DNA from: Ruminococcus sp. UBA7013
GTDB taxonomy: Bacteria > Bacillota > Clostridia > Oscillospirales > Ruminococcaceae
Assembly (NCBI GenBank): GCA_002449585.1
Contig: DJXD01000075.1
Coordinates: 1 to 48,900 of the forward strand
Length of the DNA stretch: 48,900 nt
Direction of reading: 5' to 3'
Shown in pieces: positions 7,315-15,575 of this stretch. The position numbers and the translations under genes were made by a program. Under the pieces are notes generated by a model. That model was not told where the DNA came from and did not search any database. It worked only from the letters and a program-made list of their open reading frames with translations. The stretch's first letter is position 1. Each line of letters starts with the position of its first letter.

Positions 7315-9930
7315 TTAGAATTTCTTATTTACGCCCTTTTTGAAAACAGATCTTTTCTTTGGTGTCCATTCTTCATAACCCTGTATTACAGGTTCATTTT
7401 CTTCATTCTTAGGTTTATTATAATTTGAAGTATCTTCTCCCAGCTGATTCAACGCATCATTAATACTGTTAGCAGTCTTGACTTTCTGTCCCTGACGATC
7501 AAAAGCAGTTTCACCGCTTCTGGCGGCAGTATTGGCAATCGCACGGCGGACAAATTCAGGTGTATTATTATTTTTCTGTCCGATTGTGGAAACACGGATT
7601 CCCTGTGAAATCGGCTGTTGCGGCTGTACGGGCTGGCCTGCCTGTTGCTGTACCTGCTGGAACTGCATAGAACTAATCTGAACAGAATTCATAGAGGCGG
7701 CATTTGTGGGGGTATGCACTGCTGGAGGCGGTGCAGGTTGGGGATAACCGCCCGGCTGTTGTGGCTGGAGATAGACAGAACCTTGCTGTGGTTGAAGATA
7801 TACAGATCCTTGCTGTGCCTGTGGATATATGGGCTGAGGAAAACCTGTCTGTGGATAAGCAGGCTGGGGATAAACAGGCTGTGAATAGCTCGGCTGCTGC
7901 GGATATACGGGCTGAGGAAAGCCTGTCTGTGCGTATCCATAAGGCTGATACCCAGGCATAGCAGAACTTGGCATCAACGGATCAATATCATCACTGGAAA
8001 GTGTCGGAACTTCTGGAATATCTGTATTTGCATCTTCTTCAAACGGATTGGAAAGAGAACCTGCACCAATTCCAGAAAGATTGGGAACATCTGAAATAGA
8101 TGGCGGTGCATTCAGATCAGGCACATTGGGGAAAGCTGGCGCACCCAGATCTGGCACATCCGGGAAAGCTGGTGCACTCAGATCGGGCACATCCGGGAAG
8201 GCTGGTGTACTCAAATCCGGCACATCCGGGAAAGCTGGCGCACTCAAATCGGGCACATCCGGGAAGGATGGGGGCACATCCGAGAAAGAAGGCGCACCCA
8301 GATCCGGCACATCTGAGAAAGAAGGGGTGTTTAGATCCGGAAGATCTCCCAGGCCAAAAGAGGGCGGTGTTAGCTGAGGAACATCTGGAATATCTGACAG
8401 ATCTGGCACAGCGACATTATTCTTTGCCGCATTGGTAGCGGCAGTTAATGCGGCAGCAGCGGCATTCAGTGCAGCGGCGGCGGCATTAATATCAGCGGCT
8501 GTGATATCCGTTGTCTGCTGGCGTGATTCTGGTGCAGTGTTCTTTACCACTTGAACATGTTCTGTCCGGCGTTGCCTGACGGAGTCACGAGCGGCTTCCT
8601 CGTCGTCGTCATCATCCTCATCAGAGGGTGCATAACTAGAGCCATGATATTCTTCTTCTTCATCGTCATCATAATATTCATCATCATCATAGTCATCATC
8701 ATCATCATCATCATAATCTTCCAGACGAGTATTGACAACTCTGGCCATATATTCATCTTCTTCATCTTCTTTGACTTCTTCTTTGGGAGCCATTGCAATT
8801 TCATCCAATGCAAGGGCATCATCCAGAACAGCGGAAGAAGCTTTTGCAGCAGCAGATTTTTTCAAATCTTCAAAAGACTGTGCAGGAGCGGCGTTTGAAA
8901 CCGGTGCAGATGGAGCTTTCAGCTGAGGAACTTGCAGATTCATGAAATCCATAACAGAAGGTTCTGCTGGCGGCTCTGGCCGAGGAGCTGGCTTACTGGT
9001 ACTTTCTTTGAATTTTGCAAGCAGATCATCCATTGTTTCATCTTCGGAAGCAGACTTCTGGCCGAATTCTTTCAGAATATCGTCCACAGTGGAAATATCC
9101 GGAGAAGCAGGGGAGGAAGCCACTGGCGAGGGAGGGGACACAGGTCTAGCAGGCTGGGGAACGGGAGGGATTGCGAACTGTGCCATAATATCCTCTGAAG
9201 CACTTGCAGGGATTTCTTCTCTAACAGGTGCAGCAGGAGGGGGAGCAGCTGGCTGTGGAGTGCCATTTGGAGAAATTGCGAACTGCGCCATAATATCTTC
9301 CATTCCGGCAGAGAGTGCAGTCGGTGCAGGTTTTTGATCTGCCAACGCATTCGGATTTTTATTACTGTCAGCAGCAAAAGCGGCAGCTGTGAGATCTTCT
9401 GTCGGGGAGACCATGAATTTTGCTAAGCTGTCGTCAATACCGGAAGTCGCTGGTGGGGGTGTTTCTTTCTTTGTAGGGGGCACCCATTCTTGATAAGATG
9501 GAAGCGCAGAATCTTCCAGATCTGGAGCGACTGGCTTGGGGGGTTCTGGCGGCGGCGGTGGTGGTACAGGCGCAGGGGGTGGCGCAGCGGAAACGGGTGG
9601 CGGCGGTGGTGGCGCAGGTCTTACAGGCTCTGGCTGTTCCATCATTGGCTCGTCATCCATAATAATACCACTTTTGGCTCGTTTTTTCTCGGCCTTCATT
9701 TTTTCGGCTCTTACCTTGTTATCTTCTTTTACAAGTTTAGGTGTGAAAAAGTCCTGGCATTTTCTACAAGTTACTTTATCCAGGAAAGTCATCAAATCCA
9801 AATCTTCACTGCCGGCCTGATTATAAGATGACGCTTCTTTTACAAGATTAATACGGCATCCTGTTTTTTTCTGGTTGATGGAAGCATGGATAAGATCCTC
9901 TTTTTTATCACGATACAGAAAAAGTTGCAT
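7315..9930 (-). CDS. large low-complexity protein: proline-rich, Asp-rich and repeat segments, shared C-terminal module
   Basis: This 871-residue protein has no recognised catalytic domain. In order it shows: a folded-looking N-terminus with a CxxC pair (C55, C58; also C25); a basic helix; a polyproline stretch; several copies of an amphipathic motif of the type EDIMAQFAISP; a very acidic run of Asp/Glu; an Ala-rich block (AADINAAAAALNAAAAALT); an 11-residue repeat of the PDLSAPAFPDV type; a Tyr/Pro/Gln repeat region (QPVYPQ); and a C-terminal module FVRRAIANTAARSGETAFD...GYEEWTPKKR shared with the next gene. No signal peptide is visible, so it is probably cytoplasmic and may be a disordered scaffold; that is inference. 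AGGAGG lies 6-7 nt before the ATG. It is the first gene of the five-gene minus-strand group. Confidence 0.8.
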   Translation of the reverse strand: MQLFLYRDKKEDLIHASINQKKTGCRINLVKEASSYNQAGSEDLDLMTFLDKVTCRKCQDFFTPKLVKEDNKVRAEKMKAEKKRAKSGIIMDDEPMMEQPEPVRPAPPPPPPVSAAPPPAPVPPPPPPEPPKPVAPDLEDSALPSYQEWVPPTKKETPPPATSGIDDSLAKFMVSPTEDLTAAAFAADSNKNPNALADQKPAPTALSAGMEDIMAQFAISPNGTPQPAAPPPAAPVREEIPASASEDIMAQFAIPPVPQPARPVSPPSPVASSPASPDISTVDDILKEFGQKSASEDETMDDLLAKFKESTSKPAPRPEPPAEPSVMDFMNLQVPQLKAPSAPVSNAAPAQSFEDLKKSAAAKASSAVLDDALALDEIAMAPKEEVKEDEEDEYMARVVNTRLEDYDDDDDDDYDDDEYYDDDEEEEYHGSSYAPSDEDDDDDEEAARDSVRQRRTEHVQVVKNTAPESRQQTTDITAADINAAAAALNAAAAALTAATNAAKNNVAVPDLSDIPDVPQLTPPSFGLGDLPDLNTPSFSDVPDLGAPSFSDVPPSFPDVPDLSAPAFPDVPDLSTPAFPDVPDLSAPAFPDVPDLGAPAFPNVPDLNAPPSISDVPNLSGIGAGSLSNPFEEDANTDIPEVPTLSSDDIDPLMPSSAMPGYQPYGYAQTGFPQPVYPQQPSYSQPVYPQPAYPQTGFPQPIYPQAQQGSVYLQPQQGSVYLQPQQPGGYPQPAPPPAVHTPTNAASMNSVQISSMQFQQVQQQAGQPVQPQQPISQGIRVSTIGQKNNNTPEFVRRAIANTAARSGETAFDRQGQKVKTANSINDALNQLGEDTSNYNKPKNEENEPVIQGYEEWTPKKRSVFKKGVNKKF
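8120..8338. repeat. 33-bp imperfect tandem repeat inside the 871-residue protein gene
   Basis: About six or seven imperfect copies of a 33-bp unit, on the plus strand beginning GGCACATCCGGGAAAGCTGG, encode the PDLxAPAFPDV repeat on the minus strand. One copy is shortened around 8252-8271. The near identity of neighbouring units points to recent unequal exchange or slippage. Confidence 0.85.
8637..8712. repeat. (ATC)n/(GAT)n-rich microsatellite coding an Asp/Glu run
   Basis: Runs of the trinucleotide ATC on the plus strand (for example 8693-8712) encode consecutive Asp residues, with interspersed Glu and Tyr, in the 871-residue protein. Such a tract can change length by slippage without breaking the frame. 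Confidence 0.7.
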
Positions 9931-9981
9931 AATGAACCTCCTTTTTTAATATAAAAAATCATTTGCGGTACAAACCCCTGA

Positions 9982-10010
9982 TTTATACCGTTCACCTTGT
10001 CAGAATACAA
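9982..10010 (-). promoter_or_regulatory. possible promoter of the five-gene minus-strand group
   Basis: Read on the minus strand there is TATAAA (9982-9987) 17 bp downstream of TTGTAT (10005-10010), about 50 bp before the start of the 871-residue protein gene. The -35 box is weak. The rest of the 9931-10160 divergent spacer is AT-rich with nothing else recognised. Confidence 0.35.
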
Positions 10011-10160
10011 AGCTCCTCTTCTATATCATAACATATTTCTGCAATAAAATCAACTGTTTTTTAAAAAAAAATAAAAAATTTACAATTAGTATTATAATTC
10101 AAAAAATAGCCTGTTTTAAAACGTTTTCGATATTACAGGGTGAAAATCTTGAAAAACGGC

Positions 10161-10190
10161 TTGACATTCGGGAATAAAAAATGCTATAAT
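10161..10190 (+). promoter_or_regulatory. sigma-A promoter of the flavin-reductase-like gene
   Basis: Perfect TTGACA (10161-10166) and TATAAT (10185-10190) with an 18-bp spacer lie 38 bp upstream of the TTG start codon. Confidence 0.8.
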
Positions 10191-10228
10191 AAATTTACTA
10201 GCATAATTCCGATCGAGGAGGGCATATT

Positions 10229-10798
10229 TTGGGAAAAATCATTTGGAAAGGCGGGGCTTTGCTTGCCCCTGTACCGCCTGCACTTGTGACCTGCGGAACG
10301 ATGGAGAAGCCTAATATTCTGACAATTGCATGGACAGGGATACTTTGCACACATCCGCCTATGACATATATATCTGTCCGGCCTTCCCGTTATTCTTACA
10401 AGATCATTCAGGAGACAGGGGAATTTGTGATCAATCTGCCGACTTCAGGCATGTGCCGGGAAACAGATTTCTGCGGCATGAAATCGGGCAGTCATATCAA
10501 TAAGGCAGAAAAATGCCATTTAGAATTTTTGCCTGGAACGGCAGTATATGCGCCTATCATTGCACAATGTCCTGTCAGTTTAGAATGTCGTGTCACAGAA
10601 CAGAAAGAATTAGGATCGCATACTATGTTTTTGGCGGAGATTGCCGCCATTCAGATTGAAGAAAAATATATTGACAGTAAAGGAAAGCTGAATCTTCAAC
10701 AAGCAGGGCTTCTGGCCTATGCGCATGGGGAATATTTTGCCCTTGGAAGGAAATGCGGAGATTTTGGTTTCTCTGTCAGAAAAAAGAAAAAACATTAA
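10229..10798 (+). CDS. flavin reductase-like / flavoredoxin family protein
   Basis: The 189-residue protein belongs to the FMN-binding split-barrel flavin reductase family (flavoredoxin-like). Typical elements are PVPPALVTCGTMEKPNILT at the N-terminus, the TIAWTGILCTHPPMTYISVRP core and the ETGEFVINLPT motif, with a conserved-style Cys in the DFCGMKSG segment. Such proteins bind FMN and act in flavin reduction or electron transfer. Translation starts at a TTG codon: GAGGAGG lies 6-7 nt upstream and no ATG or GTG fits. The C-terminus is Lys-rich. It is 15 bp upstream of the small membrane protein gene and probably co-transcribed with it. The physiological electron partner cannot be told from the sequence. 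Confidence 0.85.
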   Translation: MGKIIWKGGALLAPVPPALVTCGTMEKPNILTIAWTGILCTHPPMTYISVRPSRYSYKIIQETGEFVINLPTSGMCRETDFCGMKSGSHINKAEKCHLEFLPGTAVYAPIIAQCPVSLECRVTEQKELGSHTMFLAEIAAIQIEEKYIDSKGKLNLQQAGLLAYAHGEYFALGRKCGDFGFSVRKKKKH

Positions 10799-10813
10799 TC
10801 AGGAGGCTTTGTT

Positions 10814-11398
10814 ATGAAAAATTATCAGATCGCAGGACAAGTTGTCCCTGCCGCTCTTCGTGCGGCCAATGCTTTTGAAAATAGTCCGCTGGGTGCGGAA
10901 ACATTAATTCAATTGACTGGTATTCTTAGCAGTACAATAGCAGTATGTGGAATCAAGAATCAGAAAGCTGTCAGAAAAGCCGCTGTAAAAGCTGTTCCGG
11001 AATTTGATAGCATCGCTGAAACATTTTTCCGTGTTACACGGGAAACGGCTGTGATTGCTGAAACCGCCTGTTCCAAAAACTATGATGAAATTGCTGAATT
11101 TGTGACAGATCATTCTGAAATGACTCCAACTGAACGGCTGAAACTCTACGAAGAAATTTCTGATCAGAATACTTTGAAATTGCATACACTGATCAAAAAA
11201 ATCTGTCTGGCAGTATCATTAATTTCTGTAATTGGCTGTATCTGTATTTATTTCTTCGATGATGATATTCATGAACAGGTGAATGAAGATATTAAAGTAT
11301 TCACAGGTCATGCTCAGAAATTATGGAAAGTGATCCAATTTTTTGGAAAAGGGATCGGGAAGCTATTCAGTATCGCTGGGAAACTGCTGGAAGGCTGA
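10814..11398 (+). CDS. small protein with one central membrane segment, unknown function
   Basis: The 194-residue product has a soluble N-terminal part (about 1-130). Near residues 134-154 there is a single hydrophobic segment (ICLAVSLISVIGCICIYFF) followed by an acidic stretch, and the C-terminus is amphipathic and basic (about 170-194, FFGKGIGKLFSIAGKLLEG). No signal peptide is visible. AGGAGG lies 7 nt before the ATG. It follows the flavin-reductase-like gene with a 15-bp gap, so both probably share the promoter at 10161. I do not recognise the family and assign no function. Confidence 0.7.
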   Translation: MKNYQIAGQVVPAALRAANAFENSPLGAETLIQLTGILSSTIAVCGIKNQKAVRKAAVKAVPEFDSIAETFFRVTRETAVIAETACSKNYDEIAEFVTDHSEMTPTERLKLYEEISDQNTLKLHTLIKKICLAVSLISVIGCICIYFFDDDIHEQVNEDIKVFTGHAQKLWKVIQFFGKGIGKLFSIAGKLLEG

Positions 11399-11429
11399 AA
11401 AATAATTTTTACAAATCGGAAAAATTCTC

Positions 11430-11458
11430 TTGACATTTACAGAAAAAATGTTTATAAT
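11430..11458 (+). promoter_or_regulatory. consensus promoter of the GH9 cellulase
   Basis: Perfect TTGACA (11430-11435) and TATAAT (11453-11458) with a 17-bp spacer lie 52 bp before the GH9 start, which has AAGGAGG as ribosome site. This indicates a strong monocistronic unit. Confidence 0.85.
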
Positions 11459-11510
11459 AAATTATGGATAAAATTTGAAAAATCTGTGAATAAAATAAGG
11501 AGGATTTTTT

Positions 11511-13946
11511 ATGAAGCGTTCTTTTCAGAATCGCCTAAAAGCCGCAGCGGCTTCTGCTGCAATGCTGACAGCCAGCATTCTTCCATCATTCAGCCCTGTT
11601 CAGGTCTCTGCTGAACTCACAGAAATGGATAATTTCGCAAGACTGCTCCAGCATTCTATGTATTTTTATGACGCAAATATGTGCGGTACTGGTGTGGATG
11701 AAAATTCTCGCCTAAAATGGCGTGGAGATTGTCATACTTATGATGCACAAGTACCCCTTCAGCCTATGGATGAAAAAAGCAACGGGACAAATTTATCTCA
11801 GACATTTATTGATCAATATAAAGATATTTTAGATCCTGATGGAGATGGCTATATCGATGTCGCTGGGGGTTTTCATGATGCCGGAGATCATGTTGAATTT
11901 GGTATGCCTGAAAATTATTCTGCCGCCGCACTCGGCTGGGGATATTATGAATTCCGGGATTCTTATAAAGCTACCGGACAAGATGATCATATTGAAACGA
12001 TTCTTAGATATTTCAATGATTATCTGATGAAATGCACATTCCGGGATCAAGATGGTACAGTGATCGCCCATTGCTATCAGGTCGGCGATGGTGATATTGA
12101 TCATAGTTACTGGCAATCCCCCGAAGTCGACAGCATGGCAAGACCTGCTTTTTTCCTCACAGCTCAAAAACCCCAGACAGATTATGTAGCATCCGCAGCG
12201 GCTTCCCTTGCAATTAATTATCTGAATTTTAAAGATACAGATCCCGATTATGCCGCAAAATCACTGGATTATGCCAAAGCATTATTTCAATTTGCTAATG
12301 ATAATCCAAAGGAATTATCTGACAATGCTGATGGCCCTAAGCAGTATTATAATTCCAGCAAATGGGAAGATGATTATGTCTGGGCTGGTGCATGGCTTTA
12401 TCTTTGCACAGAAGATATATCCTATCTGAATGATATTCTTCCGGTTGTGAATTATTATGCTCCCCCCGGATGGGCTTTCTGCTGGAATGACGTTTGGAGC
12501 GGCGCAAATACCTTGCTTGGTATTATTGATTTACAGCATCCTGAACTGGATTTGCAGAACATGTATCGAAATGCTAACGGCAAAAATGAATATGATGATG
12601 CAGATTTCTGGCTTCAGATTGATAAAGCTATTACAACATGGCAGAATAATTATTCTACACCACAGGGCTATGCTTTTATGAGTACTTGGGGCAGTGCTCG
12701 TTATGATACAGCAATGCAATTGGTTACCCTGATCTATGATAAATATAAAAATAATGATCAACCCTCTTCCAGAAGTCAATGGGCAAAAAGCCAGATGGAA
12801 TATCTAATGGGTGATAATGATATTACTTATCTGGAAACCGGCGGCACAGAACATGGAAGCAGATGCTTCATTGTCGGATTCAATGAAAATTCTTGTAAAT
12901 ATCCCCATCATAGAGCCGCTTCCGGACTTACCAAATGCGAAGATCCCGCTCCGCAAAGACATGTATTATATGGCGCATTGGTCGGAGGGCCTGATGGAAA
13001 AGATGCTCATTTTGATATTACATCTGACTGGACATATAATGAAGTCACGATTGATTATAATGCCGCTTTTGTTGGTGCAGCTGCTGGCTTATATCATTTC
13101 TTCGGCAGTCCCGATGATAAAATTGATGAGAATTTCCCTCCAGAAGAAGCCAATTCCAGTGAAAATGGTGGAAATAATTATTGGGTGGAAGCTTTCGCTG
13201 TCGATGATCTTCATGCAGATGGCTCTGGTGTGACAAAAATCTCTTTCATGGTTCGCACGGATTCTAATAAGCCTTCTGATCATATCTCTGTTAGATATTT
13301 CTTCAATACCAGCGAATTGAGTGATATTCAAAATATCAAAGAAATCAATGAATTATATGATCAATCCAGCGCAGAAGCTGCTGACGAAGGCGCAGATGGT
13401 ATTATTTCAGGCCCATTCAAATACGATGGAAAAGAAGATACTTATTATGTCGAAATCAGCTGGAATGGCTATAAAATCGCTAATTCCGGGAAAAAATATC
13501 AATTCTGTGTCGGCATGTATTATGGTGATAACTGGAATCCGGAAAATGATTACAGCTATCAGGGTTTGCCTGTCCTCACAGATACAGAAATGTTTGCTGA
13601 TAATAATGAAGCGAAAACAGATTATATCTGCATCTATGATGATGGTGTTCTTGTGGGCGGCATTGAACCGAATGGCGCAACACCTGCAAAGGAAAATCCT
13701 GATGAAGATACTAAAACGGAAACCACTACAGAAACTTCCGCTTCTAAGGATCATCTTGGAGATGTCAATGAAGATGGAAACGTCAACATCATGGATATTA
13801 TTCTCCTGAATAAAGCGATTTATGGAAAAGCCAGCCTTTCCGCACAGGCCGAACGCAATGCAGATGTGGATCACAATCAAAAGCCAGATGCAACAGATTC
13901 ATTGACGATTATGAAATATGTTGTCAAGCTCATCACAGAATTTTAA
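11511..13946 (+). CDS. cellulosomal GH9 endoglucanase with CBM3c-like and dockerin I domains
   Basis: This 811-residue secreted enzyme has a signal peptide (about 1-34, ending PVQVSA). The GH9 catalytic domain spans about 38-530: Asp123 and Asp126 lie in DAGDH, where the base and water-activating residues sit, and the acid is Glu511 in NEVTIDYNAAFVGAAAGL. A C-terminal CBM3c-like module follows (about 553-700), then a Thr/Glu linker and a type I dockerin (about 749-808). The dockerin has two calcium-binding F-hand segments, the first being GDVNEDGNVNIMD. GH9-CBM3c enzymes are usually processive endoglucanases. The dockerin means the enzyme is carried on a scaffoldin encoded elsewhere. It has its own promoter and a terminator follows directly. 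Confidence 0.95.
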   Translation: MKRSFQNRLKAAAASAAMLTASILPSFSPVQVSAELTEMDNFARLLQHSMYFYDANMCGTGVDENSRLKWRGDCHTYDAQVPLQPMDEKSNGTNLSQTFIDQYKDILDPDGDGYIDVAGGFHDAGDHVEFGMPENYSAAALGWGYYEFRDSYKATGQDDHIETILRYFNDYLMKCTFRDQDGTVIAHCYQVGDGDIDHSYWQSPEVDSMARPAFFLTAQKPQTDYVASAAASLAINYLNFKDTDPDYAAKSLDYAKALFQFANDNPKELSDNADGPKQYYNSSKWEDDYVWAGAWLYLCTEDISYLNDILPVVNYYAPPGWAFCWNDVWSGANTLLGIIDLQHPELDLQNMYRNANGKNEYDDADFWLQIDKAITTWQNNYSTPQGYAFMSTWGSARYDTAMQLVTLIYDKYKNNDQPSSRSQWAKSQMEYLMGDNDITYLETGGTEHGSRCFIVGFNENSCKYPHHRAASGLTKCEDPAPQRHVLYGALVGGPDGKDAHFDITSDWTYNEVTIDYNAAFVGAAAGLYHFFGSPDDKIDENFPPEEANSSENGGNNYWVEAFAVDDLHADGSGVTKISFMVRTDSNKPSDHISVRYFFNTSELSDIQNIKEINELYDQSSAEAADEGADGIISGPFKYDGKEDTYYVEISWNGYKIANSGKKYQFCVGMYYGDNWNPENDYSYQGLPVLTDTEMFADNNEAKTDYICIYDDGVLVGGIEPNGATPAKENPDEDTKTETTTETSASKDHLGDVNEDGNVNIMDIILLNKAIYGKASLSAQAERNADVDHNQKPDATDSLTIMKYVVKLITEF

Positions 13947-13954
13947 ACAACAAA

Positions 13955-13984
13955 CACCACAGTATCACACTGCGGTGCTTTTTT
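13955..13984 (+). terminator. intrinsic terminator after the GH9 gene
   Basis: A 9-bp stem (CACCACAGT / ACTGCGGTG, one A-C mismatch) with a 5-nt loop is followed by TTTTTT a few bases after the GH9 stop codon. Confidence 0.7.
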
Positions 13985-14049
13985 ATTATATTCAGCTGAT
14001 CATAAAATCTGATTTTCTGCATAAACTAGCATCAGAAAGAAGTGATTTG

Positions 14050-14520
14050 ATGAAGAAAGAAAACCTGACAACAGCTTTGATTTTCATTGTTGGGACAGAA
14101 TTAATAGGTGCATTATCTGCATTATTATCCGGGGGGAATTTTTCTGTTTTTTATCAATCTTTGCATCAGCCGCCGCTTGCTCCGCCGGGATGGCTGTTCC
14201 CTGTCATGTGGGCTATTTTATACGCATTGATGGGATTTTCTGCTTATCAGATTTATATTTCCGATGATGCGCAGAAACATAAAGCACTTCTGCTTTATTT
14301 CATTCAGCTGGCAGTAAATTTTTCATGGAGCATTGTCTTTTTCAGATTTCAATCTTTACTGGGTGCAGTATTTGTAATTCTGCTTTTGCTGGTGCTTGTT
14401 TTCCTGATGATTCTGCAATTCGGGAAAATCCGGAAAAGTGCTGGCTGGCTGAATCTTCCTTATCTTGCATGGGTTGCCTTTGCAACATATTTGACAATCG
14501 GCATTTATCGGCTGAATTAA
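14050..14520 (+). CDS. tspO: TspO/MBR family membrane protein
   Basis: The 156-residue protein has five hydrophobic segments and the TspO signature PPLAPPGWLFPVMWAILYAL, plus the conserved aromatic positions in the fourth and fifth segments (LPYLAWVAFATYLTIGIY). TspO proteins bind porphyrins and similar ligands and are linked to stress response or tetrapyrrole handling. The frame is open for another 44 codons upstream, but that extension overlaps the end of the GH9 gene and its terminator. The ATG at 14050 gives the usual family length. The ribosome site is poor (AGAAG about 8 nt upstream). Confidence 0.88.
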   Translation: MKKENLTTALIFIVGTELIGALSALLSGGNFSVFYQSLHQPPLAPPGWLFPVMWAILYALMGFSAYQIYISDDAQKHKALLLYFIQLAVNFSWSIVFFRFQSLLGAVFVILLLLVLVFLMILQFGKIRKSAGWLNLPYLAWVAFATYLTIGIYRLN

Positions 14521-14552
14521 GAACAGGAAAGCAATTTTTGCTTTCCTGTTCT
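14520..14552. terminator. hairpin between convergent tspO and serine acetyltransferase genes
   Basis: A perfect 13-bp stem (AGAACAGGAAAGC / GCTTTCCTGTTCT) with a 7-nt T-rich loop overlaps the tspO stop codon and lies 5 bp from the end of the opposite gene. No long U-tract follows on either strand, so termination is likely but not certain. Confidence 0.5.
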
Positions 14553-14557
14553 GCATT

Positions 14558-15511
14558 TCAGATCACATAAAACCAGGCTTCATCCTGTTCCAATTCTTTA
14601 CTCTGCACCGGACGGGAAGCATCATAATTATATCTCAATTCCTGATTTTTGATGCTTACTCGTGCGCCCTCTGCTACGGATTTTGTAATAAATGCATTGC
14701 CGCCGATCACAACGCCCTGCCCCACAACCGTTTCACCGCCAAGAATAGACGCTCCGGAATAAATTGTCACATTGTCCTCGATCGTAGGATGACGCTTTTT
14801 ATTTTTCAGGCTCTGGCCGCCTCGTGTGGATAATGCCCCTAATGTGACACCCTGATAAATTTTCACATGATTTCCGATCACTGTCGTTTCACCAATGACA
14901 ATGCCTGTTCCATGATCAATAAAAAAATATTTCCCGATTGTCGCACCCGGATGAATATCAATGCCAGTTTTGCTGTGTGCGTGTTCTGTCATAATACGGG
15001 GAATCATAGGAACGCCTAATACATAGAATTCATGTGCAATCCGGTTTACAAAAATTGCATATAATCCCGGATAGGAATAAATAATTTCTGTTTTATTATA
15101 AGCGGCCGGATCGCCTTCAAAAGCGGCTTCTACATCTGTTTCAATATATTCTCTGATCTTAGGTATTTTATTCAGAAACGCAAATGTCAATTCTTCTGAT
15201 TTTTCCGTTACTTCTTCATCAAGCGCATTTTCATATACAGGATCATATCTCAATACAATAGAAATCTGCTTGACAAGCTTATAAATCACATCTTCCAGAA
15301 GCATAGACGTTTGATTCCGTACAGTATAAATCTTTGTAGAATGGTTTCTGAAATAGCCGGGAAAAATAATTTTTTTCAAACTATGAAGAATTTCCTCAAT
15401 TATGGCATTATCCGGCAAGTCAAAATTTTTGATCTGGTCAATTGTCCGGTTGCCCTGATAATCCTGAAGAATATTCTCCAGAACATCATGAATTTTAGAT
15501 TCAAAATACAT
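14558..15511 (-). CDS. cysE: serine O-acetyltransferase (EpsC/CysE type)
   Basis: The 317-residue protein combines a helical N-terminal domain with a left-handed beta-helix of hexapeptide repeats. Recognisable stretches are HSKTGIDIHPGATIGKYFFI, DHGTGIVIGETTVIG, YQGVTLGALSTRGG and KRHPTIEDNVTIYSGASILGG, which carry the catalytic His/Asp environment of serine acetyltransferase. It converts serine and acetyl-CoA to O-acetylserine, the precursor of cysteine. The N-terminal region is long, as in the EpsC subgroup. AGGTGA precedes the ATG and a perfect promoter lies upstream. A cysteine-supply gene about 9 kb before a cysteine-using peptide synthetase operon is noteworthy, but the gene is probably housekeeping. 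Confidence 0.9.
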   Translation of the reverse strand: MYFESKIHDVLENILQDYQGNRTIDQIKNFDLPDNAIIEEILHSLKKIIFPGYFRNHSTKIYTVRNQTSMLLEDVIYKLVKQISIVLRYDPVYENALDEEVTEKSEELTFAFLNKIPKIREYIETDVEAAFEGDPAAYNKTEIIYSYPGLYAIFVNRIAHEFYVLGVPMIPRIMTEHAHSKTGIDIHPGATIGKYFFIDHGTGIVIGETTVIGNHVKIYQGVTLGALSTRGGQSLKNKKRHPTIEDNVTIYSGASILGGETVVGQGVVIGGNAFITKSVAEGARVSIKNQELRYNYDASRPVQSKELEQDEAWFYVI

Positions 15512-15530
15512 GTGAAATCACCTCAATAAT

Positions 15531-15559
15531 ATTATAGCAGATTATTAGTATCATGTCAA
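15531..15559 (-). promoter_or_regulatory. consensus promoter of the serine acetyltransferase gene
   Basis: On the minus strand TTGACA (15554-15559) and TATAAT (15531-15536) are both perfect and separated by 17 bp, 20 bp before the start codon. Confidence 0.8.
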
Positions 15560-15575
15560 ATATTCCCTATATTTT

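Noticed and set aside
8048..9337. Several plus-strand frames opposite the 871-residue protein gene
   Set aside because: They are mirror products of the repeats and skewed composition (Ser/Gly/Lys-rich or poly-Ile) and lack ribosome sites.
13918..14049. N-terminal extension of tspO
   Set aside because: It overlaps the GH9 gene and its terminator and would exceed the normal TspO length.
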